The position numbers and the translations under genes are program-made. A stretch of DNA of 64,000 nt, taken from positions 310,001-374,000 of the forward strand of contig CAVVIT010000005.1 in the NCBI GenBank assembly GCA_963748405.1. The letters are read 5' to 3'. This stretch comes from Fen-1273 sp963748405 (GTDB taxonomy: Bacteria; Bacteroidota; Ignavibacteria; UBA10030; UBA6906). The notes below the pieces were generated by a model. That model saw only the letters and a program-made list of their open reading frames with translations. It made no database searches and was not told where the DNA came from. Positions 34,075 through 42,806 of the stretch are shown in pieces. Numbering within the stretch: position 1 is the first letter of the stretch; each line of letters starts with the position of its first letter.

Positions 34075-34169
34075 GTGTACTCTCCCTTGTTGTAGTGGGT
34101 TCCTCGTATGAGATGCACCGAACTCAACAAGGGGTCATGGGATCCGGCAGTCCGGCCCCCCGGGGGCGT

Positions 34170-34400
34170 TTACTGCATCACCGAAGCGGCGGCCTCGTTG
34201 ACCGCCTGGCGGAACTGCTCGATGGATTCCCCGAATACGCGCACCGTCGAGCGCTGCCGTTTCTCCCCCTCATCAATCCTGTTTTCCGAGATGGATATGA
34301 ATTTCCTGCCGTTTTTGGCTTCCTTGACGTCCACGTAATAGGTCGTTTTTCCGGCCCTGACCATCGTGGAGTACATCGTCGCCGCCGTGCTGTCGCTCAT
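34170..34400 (-). CDS. DUF3276 / PUR-alpha-like nucleic-acid-binding protein
   Basis: 76 residues. The pattern VRAGKTTYYVDVKEAKNGRK, then FISISENRIDEG and STVRVFGESIEQFRQAV, matches the PUR-alpha/DUF3276 family typical of Bacteroidota and spirochaetes, which binds single-stranded nucleic acids. Lies 95 bases upstream of the thioredoxin gene and 120 bases from the IS1182 element. Role in this organism unknown. Confidence 0.8.
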   Translation of the reverse strand: MSDSTAATMYSTMVRAGKTTYYVDVKEAKNGRKFISISENRIDEGEKRQRSTVRVFGESIEQFRQAVNEAAASVMQ

Positions 34401-34520
34401 GCAATCCTCCTCTGTCGATACGCCCGTGAAATTGCCCTTCTTCTGATAGTGTATACAACCGGAGGAGGAGAATTTCCGAGCGGACGATGCGGCGGATCCG
34501 TGCGCGGAGAGGGGGGGCGG

Positions 34521-36095
34521 CTAGGTGTGTGTCCTGGTAATGTGTAGCTTTATTTTGTTGGAGTCCCGGTGGCTCCCACTTGAGAGGGATACCGGATCTG
34601 TTCTTTGACAACCGTTCGTTTGTTGCTCAGGGCGCCAGGGCGAGATCTCTTATGTCTGGCTCTTGGAGGATTGCTCTGAACAACTTCTTGAGATTATGAC
34701 CTGCGCTCACCAGGAACCACTCGGCTCTTACCTTGGGGTGCCCTCGGAGTCTGAACTGCCTGAAGCCGCTGGCATGCTTGATCTGGCCAATGACGGGTTC
34801 CACAATGGCTTTTCGTCTGGCGTAAATCTTTCGGCCTTTCAGGGTTCGCACCTTCCGTCTCATCAGCTCCAATGCGGTGAGACCATCTGGGATCCGACCC
34901 CTTGGAAGAGGATCATCGTGGAGACCGTGCTTTTCTCTGCCGCACGCAATGTAGGCGTCGATCTTCCTCTTCTTCAGGTAAGCGATGTTCTCTTTGCTTG
35001 CATAGCCAGCATCGAGCGTGATGACCTTAGGCTTCCGTGGCAGCCGGGTAACCATATACTTGAGTTGCGTGTCGTCCTTGGGGCTATTCGTAACATCTGT
35101 TGCCACAATTATCTGGTGTTCGCTGTCAACGACGACCTGAGCATTATAGCCCTGGATAAACGTTTTCTGGTACGGCATGATCCGTGAGTCGGGATCGGTG
35201 AAGTTCCGCTGGGCAGTATCGGGGGGTGTCTCTTTGCCCGATTTGCCGTTCTTCTCAGTTTTGACCTTGGCCATCGGAGGTCCGGAAGCCGGCGGATCAT
35301 CGTTGTCTTTATTACGTTTTGCTTCTTCCTCCAGAGCTTTCTTGGCCTCCATGATCTTCGCCAATCGGGTCTCCCGGCGGGCGAGTTCTTCGGGCAGTTC
35401 ATCGCCCCGTTTGTCGGCGCCGTACTTCTTGTCCTCGCGCCGGTCGGTTTTGTCGGCCTCTTTAAGAAGTCGGGCAATCTCCTGTTCCAAGCGGCTGATG
35501 TCCTGTTTCATGCGGCCGTAGCTCATTGCCTTGTGTTTGGAGGCGTTGGCCATCACTTTCGTCCCATCCAGAGACAGGTGCCCGAACTTCACCAGGCCTG
35601 CTTTCTGGCAGAGATTGAGGATCTCAACAAACAGATGTTGCAGGGCTTCCAGATGACGCTTGCGGAAGTCACTGATCGTCCGGAAGTCCGGGCCGTTGTT
35701 GGCTGCCAGTACACGAAAGGCGATGTCTTCCTGGCAGCGCTGTGCAAGTTTCCGCGACGAGGTGATTCCCGTGCAGTAGCCGTACAGGAGGATCCCCGTC
35801 ATCACCTTCGGGTGGTAGGGAGGGAAGCCCCGTTCTTCCTGCTCATAGACGCTCAGAATCGGGCTCAGATCGATCTTATCCAGGACGTCTCTGACAAAGA
35901 ACACCAGATGGTCTTTCGGCAGCCACTCTATTAAGGACGGTGGCAGCAGGAACATCTGATCCGGTTCATACGGACGGTACGTTTTGCTCATCACTCATCC
36001 ACCTTGTGGGACAACGACGATTTCTCCCACAAATATACAACACGATGAGCGACTTAGTTCAGTTACGAAAAACTATTACTCGGACAGACACCTAG
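34521..36095 (-). mobile_element. IS1182-type insertion sequence
   Basis: Both ends read inwards CTAGGTGT(G/C)TGTCC(T/G)(G/A)GTAAT, an imperfect 21-base terminal inverted repeat; left end at 34521, right end at 36095. One transposase gene lies between. CTAG at each end may be a 4-bp target duplication or part of the repeat. The element has visibly lower GC than its surroundings. The right end supplies or coincides with the TAG stop of the M28 peptidase gene. Confidence 0.88.
34627..35994 (-). CDS. IS1182-family transposase
   Basis: 455 residues, intact. The N-terminal domain (MFLLPPSLIEWLPKDHLVFFVRDV, PPYHPKVMTGILLYGYCTGITSSRKL) and catalytic core (HLSLDGTKVMANASKHKAM with the first Asp, VITLDAGYASKENIAYLKK with the second, KGRKIYARRKAIVEPVIGQIKH with the Glu) are those of IS1182 transposases. 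A long charged insertion of about 110 residues (160-275) lies between. It appears complete, so the element may be active. Confidence 0.94.
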   Translation of the reverse strand: MMSKTYRPYEPDQMFLLPPSLIEWLPKDHLVFFVRDVLDKIDLSPILSVYEQEERGFPPYHPKVMTGILLYGYCTGITSSRKLAQRCQEDIAFRVLAANNGPDFRTISDFRKRHLEALQHLFVEILNLCQKAGLVKFGHLSLDGTKVMANASKHKAMSYGRMKQDISRLEQEIARLLKEADKTDRREDKKYGADKRGDELPEELARRETRLAKIMEAKKALEEEAKRNKDNDDPPASGPPMAKVKTEKNGKSGKETPPDTAQRNFTDPDSRIMPYQKTFIQGYNAQVVVDSEHQIIVATDVTNSPKDDTQLKYMVTRLPRKPKVITLDAGYASKENIAYLKKRKIDAYIACGREKHGLHDDPLPRGRIPDGLTALELMRRKVRTLKGRKIYARRKAIVEPVIGQIKHASGFRQFRLRGHPKVRAEWFLVSAGHNLKKLFRAILQEPDIRDLALAP

Positions 36096-37474
36096 CGGCC
36101 GAGTCCCTCCCGGGCGATCATAAAGGAAAGAAGGGCCATAGCGATCGCCCCCATTTCAAGCTCCCGGGGATTCACCCGATCGGGAGTATCATTGTCGGAA
36201 TGGTGATAGTCAAAGTACCTGTGAGTCTCCGGGTCGAGCCCGAATCCGGGGACCCCCGAGGCGACCATCGGGGAGATGTCGGCACCGCTCCCTCCCGGGA
36301 GCAGCCGCCCGGCGTTCACGGACTCAAGGATGTTCTGCCAGCCGAGCACACGGAGGCGGACCGCGGAGTCGGCATCCACCCGAAAACCCCTCGGGGCAAA
36401 TCCTCCCGCGTCCGACTCGATCATCGCGATATGCTTCTCTCCCCGCCGGAGGGGATCGGCCGCGTATCCCCGGCCCCCGCGGAGGCCGTTCTCTTCGTTC
36501 ATGAACAGTACCGCACGGATCGTCCGCGCCGGTTTCAGCCCCAGGGACCGGAGCAGATCGAGGGCCTCGATCGTCTGGACGCATCCCGATCCGTCATCGT
36601 GCGCCCCCGCTCCCTTGTCCCACGCGTCGAGGTGCCCCCCGACGACGACGATCTCCCCCGGCTTTTCAGTTCCCTTGATCTCCCCGACGACGTTCGCCGA
36701 GCGGGCGTCGGGAAGCGTCCGGCAGGAGAGGCTCAGCGTGACGCGAAGACGCACTCCCCTGCGCAGCAGTGCATCAAGCGTATCGGCGTCAAGCGTGCTG
36801 ACGGCCGCAGCGGGGATCTTCTTCACACCCTCCTGGTACCCCATCGCCCCCGTGTGCGGGACTCCGTCCGCGGCGAGTGTCATGGAACGGACGAGGACGG
36901 CCACGGCACCGGCTTTCGCCCCCTCGATCGCTCCCCGTGACCTCTGGTCGACGGCCTTTCCGTATGCTTCGAACGTGTTGAGAAGAGCGGGGTCCATCGG
37001 CCGGTTGTAGAACACGATCTTTCCCTTCGCTCCGTCTCCGAGGCGGGCAAGCTCATCGAACGACTTCACCTCCACGACCTCCGCAGAAACGCTTCCCCCC
37101 GGGGTCGCGATGCTCCCTCCCAGCGCGCAGACGCGGAGCGGCATCCGCTTCTTCCCCGGTATCCCGGCGTACGCCTTCTCCGTCGAGCCCCGCTCCCAGT
37201 GCGGCACCATGACGTACTCCAGGTGCACGTTGCTGAAATGCCGCTCCTCCATCAGGGTCTTCGCCAGCTGGACGGCGGCCTCGGCGCCCGGCGAACCGCT
37301 CAGCCGGTGGCCGGCACGCGACGTGAGCTCGAGGAGCATGCTGTAGGCACCCAGACGCGTAAGCCCGGTCCTCTGAAGCCCGCCGGCAACCTCCGCATAC
37401 ACCGAATCGGCCTCCCGGGCCGCACACCGGACGCTGAGAGCAATCGTGATCGCCGCGATGAGGGGGATTTTCAC
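36092..37474 (-). CDS. Secreted M28-family metallopeptidase
   Basis: 460 residues starting with GTG at 37474, which overlaps the TGA of the upstream SDR gene (GTGA) and starts a signal peptide (VKIPLIAAITIALSVRCAAREA). Di-zinc motifs: GGHLDAWDKGAGAHDDGSG (His and bridging Asp), MNEENGLRGGRGYA (catalytic Glu), ESDAGGF and YFDYHHSDNDTPDRV. A PA domain insert lies about 130-240. It is an exported amino- or carboxypeptidase. Its TAG stop lies in the CTAG at the end of the IS1182 element, so the original C-terminus may be intact or may have been altered there. Confidence 0.93.
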   Translation of the reverse strand: MKIPLIAAITIALSVRCAAREADSVYAEVAGGLQRTGLTRLGAYSMLLELTSRAGHRLSGSPGAEAAVQLAKTLMEERHFSNVHLEYVMVPHWERGSTEKAYAGIPGKKRMPLRVCALGGSIATPGGSVSAEVVEVKSFDELARLGDGAKGKIVFYNRPMDPALLNTFEAYGKAVDQRSRGAIEGAKAGAVAVLVRSMTLAADGVPHTGAMGYQEGVKKIPAAAVSTLDADTLDALLRRGVRLRVTLSLSCRTLPDARSANVVGEIKGTEKPGEIVVVGGHLDAWDKGAGAHDDGSGCVQTIEALDLLRSLGLKPARTIRAVLFMNEENGLRGGRGYAADPLRRGEKHIAMIESDAGGFAPRGFRVDADSAVRLRVLGWQNILESVNAGRLLPGGSGADISPMVASGVPGFGLDPETHRYFDYHHSDNDTPDRVNPRELEMGAIAMALLSFMIAREGLGR

Positions 37475-38505
37475 TGTGCGTACCTCTTCCGTATGGTCGG
37501 GATCAGATAGCTGTCGAACGCGCGCTGCTGGTCGAACGACGGGGAAAAGCCCCAGTCCCTTCGCGCGGCGGTGTCGTCGACGTCCTCGGGCCACGAATCG
37601 ACGATCGCCTGCCGTTTATCGTCCGGACGAAACGTGATGTCGGCGCCGTCGAACGCCTCCACGGCGATCGAGCGGACTTCCCTCGCGGAGGGGCTGAAGC
37701 TCGTGATGTTGTAGACCGACTGCGAAAGCCGGGACGACGGGGCCCGCTCGAGCGCGAGAAACGCGTCGATCGCGTCGGGCATCGCCATGAACGGTATGCG
37801 GACATCCTCGCGCACGAAGCAGTCGTAATGCTTCTTCTGGGCGGCCGCGTGAAGCATTTCCGGCGCGTAGTCGCTCGTGCCCCCGCTGGGGACCGTCACC
37901 GCGCTGATGAGCCCTGGGAACCGGATGCAGCGGAAATCGACTCCGCCCCGCTTTTCGGTGTCCGCGGCGAGCTGGCGGTAGTGGCGGGAGTAGTACCGCC
38001 CGAGATGCTCGCAATACAGCTTGTTGCACCCGTACATCGTGATCGGCATCGTCCAGTCCTTTTCCGCGACCTTTCCCGCGCTCTTCTTCGCGGACACGGA
38101 GGGGAGACCGTACACCGCGATGGAGCTCGGGAACAGGAATTTCACCGGGGAGCCGTGCCACCGCGACTGCTCGACCGCGAGCTTCAGGAGATACATCGTG
38201 CCTTCGACGTTGACCTTGTGCGCCGATTCGGGGGTGAACTCGGCGCGCGTCGAGAGGAGCGCCGCAAGGTGGTAGATGGTGTGGATTTCGTATTCACTCT
38301 GGAGCCGCTCCATCAGGCGCTGTTCGAGTATGTCGCCGGTGATCGTCTCCGCGCATTTCGTCCGGAGCGATTCGTCCACCGGGCGGACGTCGATCGCGAT
38401 GATCATGCTGGAACCCGAGGAGGCGAGGGCTTCGATGAGGCCGTGTCCCATCTCCCCGTTGGCGCCTGTGATCAGGGTCGCGGGTTTTCTGATGTGATTT
38501 GTCAT
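37471..38505 (-). CDS. NAD-dependent SDR, L-threonine 3-dehydrogenase-like
   Basis: 344 residues. Extended SDR: LITGANGEMGHGLIEAL near 12-28, IYHLAALLSTRAEFTPE, SSIAVYG and catalytic Y-x3-K in MYGCNKLYCEH near 156. The segment RFPGLISAV followed by PSGGTSDYAPEMLHAA is typical of the SDR-type threonine dehydrogenases and related sugar-nucleotide epimerases. It probably oxidises threonine to 2-amino-3-ketobutyrate, but no Kbl lyase is beside it. Coupled to the downstream M28 peptidase gene by GTGA. Confidence 0.85.
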   Translation of the reverse strand: MTNHIRKPATLITGANGEMGHGLIEALASSGSSMIIAIDVRPVDESLRTKCAETITGDILEQRLMERLQSEYEIHTIYHLAALLSTRAEFTPESAHKVNVEGTMYLLKLAVEQSRWHGSPVKFLFPSSIAVYGLPSVSAKKSAGKVAEKDWTMPITMYGCNKLYCEHLGRYYSRHYRQLAADTEKRGGVDFRCIRFPGLISAVTVPSGGTSDYAPEMLHAAAQKKHYDCFVREDVRIPFMAMPDAIDAFLALERAPSSRLSQSVYNITSFSPSAREVRSIAVEAFDGADITFRPDDKRQAIVDSWPEDVDDTAARRDWGFSPSFDQQRAFDSYLIPTIRKRYAQ

Positions 38506-38585
38506 AGGTCCGTTATTGTGTCAGGGAGGAAACCGGAGGAAAGCAACGTTGAAGAGCAGGTGACCGGAAAACACTGCGCGGGGAA

Positions 38586-38608
38586 GCGGCACCGTATGGC
38601 GGTGCCGC
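38586..38608 (-). terminator. Hairpin after the single-domain response regulator gene
   Basis: Perfect 9-bp stem GCGGCACCG / CGGTGCCGC with a five-base loop, 9 bases past the stop of the response regulator gene. The T-run is weak, so it may end or only protect the transcript. Confidence 0.5.
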
Positions 38609-38616
38609 GCCGCGCG

Positions 38617-39078
38617 CTAGAGAATGGGCGTGCCGCTGCCGCCGCGGGGCCCGAAACGCATCTGCGTCTGCCCCTTGATCCGCAGGCCCCCGGGAGGGAG
38701 CTTCGGACGCTTGTCCTCGGGAGTCGTCAGGTAGTTGATCCACTCGATCATTTCTTCGACAGGACGCGCCTTGCGGAGGAAGCCCTCGTACCGGGGATCC
38801 TTCACGGCATCGAGCGTGTGCTGGTCGTCGTAGGCGGAGACGAAGAGGAACGGCGTCTTTTCGAATTCCGGGAGCGCCCTGACCTCGCGATGGAACCTGA
38901 TGCCGTCCATGATCGGCATGTAGATATCGGAGATCACCATGTCGACCTTGGATTCCTTCATCTTCGTCATCCCCTCTTCCCCGTTCTCGGCAAGGAGGAC
39001 ATCCCACCCCTCGGACATCAGAACGCTTCGCATTATGAGCCGGTATTCCGGCTCGTCATCCACGACCAGTATTGTCAT
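38617..39078 (-). CDS. Single-domain response regulator
   Basis: 153 residues from the ATG at 39078. Receiver: ILVVDDEPEYR (acid pocket), MVISDIYMPIMDG with the phosphoacceptor Asp kept, LFVSAYDD, and FLRKARPVEEM where the usual KP is spaced by two residues. The last 35 residues (LPPGGLRIKGQTQMRFGPRGGSG) are a basic, disordered tail in place of an output domain. No cognate kinase next to it. Confidence 0.85.
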   Translation of the reverse strand: MTILVVDDEPEYRLIMRSVLMSEGWDVLLAENGEEGMTKMKESKVDMVISDIYMPIMDGIRFHREVRALPEFEKTPFLFVSAYDDQHTLDAVKDPRYEGFLRKARPVEEMIEWINYLTTPEDKRPKLPPGGLRIKGQTQMRFGPRGGSGTPIL

Positions 39079-39257
39079 TTCACTGACCCCTTCACACAGC
39101 TCTGGACCGGGCGTTTCCTTTGGGAAACACGATATAAATTGCACAAACCACAGCCGATAGTCAAACCCCGATACGCGTCCATCTCATGTGCATGATATCA
39201 CACAGGCAGATCAAAAGGTATGAGTACCGTCACACTGCGAACCGGGGCATTCCGGAC

Positions 39258-39286
39258 CGAAAAAAGGCAAACAGAGACCTGTTTCA
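39258..39286 (-). terminator. Candidate terminator of the metal-efflux operon
   Basis: On the minus strand AAACAG-GTCT-CTGTTT is followed after three bases by six Ts. The stem overlaps the stop codon of the last gene. The stem is short and AT-rich, so strength is doubtful. Confidence 0.45.
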
Positions 39287-39502
39287 GTGTTTCCCGCAGC
39301 AGGATTTCCCGTCCTTCGTCGCACTGGAGTCGGACGAACAGCACGACATCTTTCCCCCCGCCTGCATCTTCATCTTCGAGCAGCATTCTGATTTCTTCGC
39401 ACCCTTCGCAGCCGGCTTCTTCGCCTCGTCCTTTGCCTGCTGTGCAAACGCAACGCCGGCGACGAGAACGAGCACGACGGCGATCTGCCTGAAATGCTTC
39501 AT
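39284..39502 (-). CDS. Small exported cysteine-rich protein, last gene of the metal-efflux operon
   Basis: 72 residues from the ATG at 39502. Signal peptide 1-21 (MKHFRQIAVVLVLVAGVAFAQQ), then a Lys/Ala linker and a tail with three CC pairs (ECCSKMKM, MSCCSS, KSCCGKH) plus several Met and a final His. This composition suits binding of soft metals such as Cu(I). It lies 67 bases after the CusA-like gene, so a periplasmic metal buffer or chaperone for the pump is inferred. No family recognised. Confidence 0.75.
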   Translation of the reverse strand: MKHFRQIAVVLVLVAGVAFAQQAKDEAKKPAAKGAKKSECCSKMKMQAGGKMSCCSSDSSATKDGKSCCGKH

Positions 39503-39569
39503 AAGAACTCTTTCCCTGGTATGTGAAACCAGCATGAGAATACGATAGAAAAGTGAAATAAGCAACGCC

Positions 39570-42500
39570 TCACGCGACCCCCGGACGCATGCGCGACGCT
39601 TTCAGCGTTCCCTTCCTGAGTGCGCGGCGTTTCATCCAGGCAAAGAGGACCGGCGTGACGACAAGGACATGGATCATGGAGGTGAAGAGTCCGCCGATCA
39701 TCGGGGCGACCAGCGGCTTCATCACGTCCGCCCCGACACCCGTGCTCCACATGATGGGGACGAGCGCGATCATCGCCGTGGCGACCGTCATCACTTTCGG
39801 CCGCAGACGGAGCACCGACCCCTCGACGGCGGCCTCGGTGATGTCCTCGTCCGTCAGGGCCCCCCGCTCCCCCCTCTCCCACGCGCGGATCCGCCGGTCG
39901 AGGGATTCGTGGAGATACACCACCATGACGAGCCCCGTTTCGACCGCCAGACCGTACAGCGCGATGAATCCCACCCAGACGGCGACGGAGAGGTTGAACC
40001 CGAGGATGAACACAAGGTACACACCCCCCACGAGCGCGAACGGAACAGAGAGCATGACGACGAACGCCTCGACGAAATCCTTCGTGACAAAATACAGCAT
40101 GACGTAAATGACGAGGAACACCAGGGGCATCAGCAGCTCCATCCGCTCCTTCGCCCTGACCTGGTTTTCCCACTGCCCGCTCCATGCGAGCGTGTACCCC
40201 GCGGGGAGCTCGAGCGCGCCGGAGAGCGTCTCGCGGGCCTGGCCGACGAAGCTCCCCATGTCCCGTCCCCGGACATTGAGGAGGACGAGCGAGCGGAGCT
40301 GGCCATTCTCGCTCTCGATCATCGGCGGGCCCGGCTCCATCGTGATGCGGGCAAGCGCGGAGAGGGGAACGTACGCACGGCGCGGGAACGGGGAGTCGCC
40401 GTCCGCGGCCATGACCGCCCCGGCGGAAGGGCTCTCCCCCGGGGAATTCAACGGAACGGGAAGCACGCGAAGCGCTTCGGGCGTGTTCCGCCGGTCCCGT
40501 GCGTACCGGACGCGGATCGGGAACCTCTCCCTCCCTTCGATCACGGTCCCGATATTCTCTCCGCCGATCGCGGTTTCGATGACGTCCTGCACATCGCCGA
40601 CGGATATCCCGTAGCGGGCGACCGCCGTCCGGTCGATATCGATGTCAAGGAACATTCCCCCCCCGGTCCTCTCGGCGTACAGGTCGGCCGCGCCGGGGAT
40701 GCCCCGCAGAATTTCCTCTGCGCGCAGGGAGAGCGCTTCCAGCGTATCCAGGTTCCGCCCGAAGATCTTCACCCCCAGATCCGTCCGGACCCCTGTCGAA
40801 AGCATGTTGATCCTGTTGATGATCGGCTGGGTCCACCCGTTGCGGACGCCGGGGATCTGGAGCTTCGCGTCCAGCTCGGCGACGATCCCGTCCTTCGTCA
40901 CGCCCGCCCGCCACCGGTCTTTCGGCCTGAGCACGATGATCGTCTCGATCATGCTCAGGGGAGCCGGATCCGTCGATGTCTCCGCCCTCCCCGCCTTCCC
41001 GAGCACGGTCTCCACTTCCGGGACGGAGCGGATAATCGAATCCTGGACGGCGAGTATCCTGTTCACCTGGCCGATCGAGGCGGAGGGAAGCGTGACGGGC
41101 ATGAAGAGCAGGCTCCCCTCGTCAAGGGGGGGCATGAATTCCGACCCCATGCCGAGAAGCATCGGGACGGCGGCCAGGAGCGCAAGGAGATTGAGGCCGA
41201 GCGCGGTTTTCCTGTACCTGAGCGCCAGGCGTATCACGGGCGCGTAGAGATCCCCGAGCACCCGTGTCACCGGGTTCTTCTTCTCCGTCCTGAATTTCCC
41301 CCGCGTCAGCAGCGTCATGAGCACGGGGACGAGCGTGACGGCGATGATCGCCGATCCGGCGAGGACGAACGTTTTCGTGAACGCGAGCGGCCGGAAGAGT
41401 TTCCCTTCCTCACCTTCCAGGAGGAACACCGGGAGGAAGGAAACGACCATGATGAGCACGGAAAAGAATATTGCGGGCCCGACCTGCTGCGCGGAGCGGA
41501 TCGAGATGTCGACGTACTCCGCGTTCGTGAGGACCCCTTTGTTCTCCTGCTCCGCGGCGACGTTCCTGTATGCGTTTTCCACGAGAACGATCGACGCATC
41601 CACGATCACGCCGATCGCCAGCGCGATCCCCCCCAGCGACATGATGTTCGACGTGACGCCGAATATCCTCATGAAGATGAACGCGATAAGGACCGCAAAC
41701 GGGATCTCGATGATAACCCGCACGACGCTCCGCACGTGGAGGAGGAACAGAAGGACAACCAGCGTCACGACGACCGCCGCTTCGACGAGCGCGCGTTCCA
41801 GCGTTCCGATCGCCGCGGTGATGAGCGTCCCCCTGTCGTACGCGGTCCGTATGGCGACGCCCGGGGGAAGCCCGGGGGTGATCTCTTCGATCTTCCGTTT
41901 GACCCTGTCGATGACGTCCTTCGCGTTCTCGCCGCTGCGCATGACGACGATGCCGCCGACGACCTCCCCGCGGCCGTCCTTTTCGAGCGACCCCCGGCGG
42001 ATGTCGCCGCCGATCTGCACGCGGGCGACCTGCGAGAGGAGGACCGGCGTCCCCCCGGCGGACGTCGCGAGGGGGATGTTCTCCACGTCCTTCACCGAGT
42101 GAATGTACCCCTCCCCCCTGACGAAATATTCCGCGTCCGACACCTCGAGGATCTTCCCCCCCACTTCGTTATTGGACCTCATCACGGCGTCCCGGACGTC
42201 GGCGAGCGTCAGGCCGAATGACTCCAGGAGAAACGGATCGACGTCGACCTGGTACTGGCGCACGAAGCCTCCCACCGAGGCGACCTCGGCCACCCCCTGG
42301 ACCCCCTGGAGGTTCAGGCGAACATACCAGTCCTGTATGCTCCGCAGCGTGCCGAGGTCGCCCTTCCCCTCGACGGTGTACCAGAACACGTGTCCCACGC
42401 CGGTCCCGTCCGGCCCGAGCTGCATTTTCGCCCCGGCGGGGAGCGCAGACTGGACCGTGGAGAGCTTTTCGAGAACCCGGCTCCTGGCCCAGTACAGGTC

Positions 42501-42803
42501 CGCGGATTCGTTGAATATCACGTAGATGAACGACATGCCGAACATCGACTGTGCGCGTATGTCGTGCACTTCGGGTATCCCCTGCAGCGCGGTCTCGAGC
42601 GGAAAGGTGACCTGGTCTTCCACGAGTTTCGGGGACCGCCCCATCCACTCGGTGTACACGATCACCTGGTTTTCGGAAAGATCCGGTATTGCGTCCAGCG
42701 GGGTCGTCAGCAGCGCCCAGATGCCGAATCCCAGGACCGCCAGGTACGCGACGATGACGGCGAACCTGTTCCGGGCGGAAAATTCAATGATGCGCTCTAT
42801 CAT
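39570..42803 (-). CDS. cusA: CusA/CzcA-type heavy-metal efflux RND pump
   Basis: 1077 residues with 12 transmembrane segments in the RND plan. The family start (TTPLDAIPDLSENQVIVYTEW) is clear. The proton relay segment reads GGIALAIGVIVDASIVLVENAYRN: only the second Asp and the Glu are present, the pattern of CusA/SilA (Cu(I), Ag(I)) rather than of divalent CzcA. It is the inner-membrane engine of a tripartite CusCBA-like complex with the adaptor and outer-membrane genes just upstream, 3 bases from the adaptor stop. Confidence 0.95.
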   Translation of the reverse strand: MIERIIEFSARNRFAVIVAYLAVLGFGIWALLTTPLDAIPDLSENQVIVYTEWMGRSPKLVEDQVTFPLETALQGIPEVHDIRAQSMFGMSFIYVIFNESADLYWARSRVLEKLSTVQSALPAGAKMQLGPDGTGVGHVFWYTVEGKGDLGTLRSIQDWYVRLNLQGVQGVAEVASVGGFVRQYQVDVDPFLLESFGLTLADVRDAVMRSNNEVGGKILEVSDAEYFVRGEGYIHSVKDVENIPLATSAGGTPVLLSQVARVQIGGDIRRGSLEKDGRGEVVGGIVVMRSGENAKDVIDRVKRKIEEITPGLPPGVAIRTAYDRGTLITAAIGTLERALVEAAVVVTLVVLLFLLHVRSVVRVIIEIPFAVLIAFIFMRIFGVTSNIMSLGGIALAIGVIVDASIVLVENAYRNVAAEQENKGVLTNAEYVDISIRSAQQVGPAIFFSVLIMVVSFLPVFLLEGEEGKLFRPLAFTKTFVLAGSAIIAVTLVPVLMTLLTRGKFRTEKKNPVTRVLGDLYAPVIRLALRYRKTALGLNLLALLAAVPMLLGMGSEFMPPLDEGSLLFMPVTLPSASIGQVNRILAVQDSIIRSVPEVETVLGKAGRAETSTDPAPLSMIETIIVLRPKDRWRAGVTKDGIVAELDAKLQIPGVRNGWTQPIINRINMLSTGVRTDLGVKIFGRNLDTLEALSLRAEEILRGIPGAADLYAERTGGGMFLDIDIDRTAVARYGISVGDVQDVIETAIGGENIGTVIEGRERFPIRVRYARDRRNTPEALRVLPVPLNSPGESPSAGAVMAADGDSPFPRRAYVPLSALARITMEPGPPMIESENGQLRSLVLLNVRGRDMGSFVGQARETLSGALELPAGYTLAWSGQWENQVRAKERMELLMPLVFLVIYVMLYFVTKDFVEAFVVMLSVPFALVGGVYLVFILGFNLSVAVWVGFIALYGLAVETGLVMVVYLHESLDRRIRAWERGERGALTDEDITEAAVEGSVLRLRPKVMTVATAMIALVPIMWSTGVGADVMKPLVAPMIGGLFTSMIHVLVVTPVLFAWMKRRALRKGTLKASRMRPGVA

Positions 42804-42806
42804 GGT

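Noticed and set aside
37475..37594. N-terminal extension of the M28 peptidase to 37594
   Set aside because: It would overlap the SDR gene by 124 bases and put Arg-rich sequence before a good signal peptide; the GTGA coupling gives a better start.
39669..42221. 850-codon plus-strand frame opposite cusA
   Set aside because: Low-complexity Arg/Asp/Glu/His-rich shadow frame; cusA on the other strand is unambiguous.
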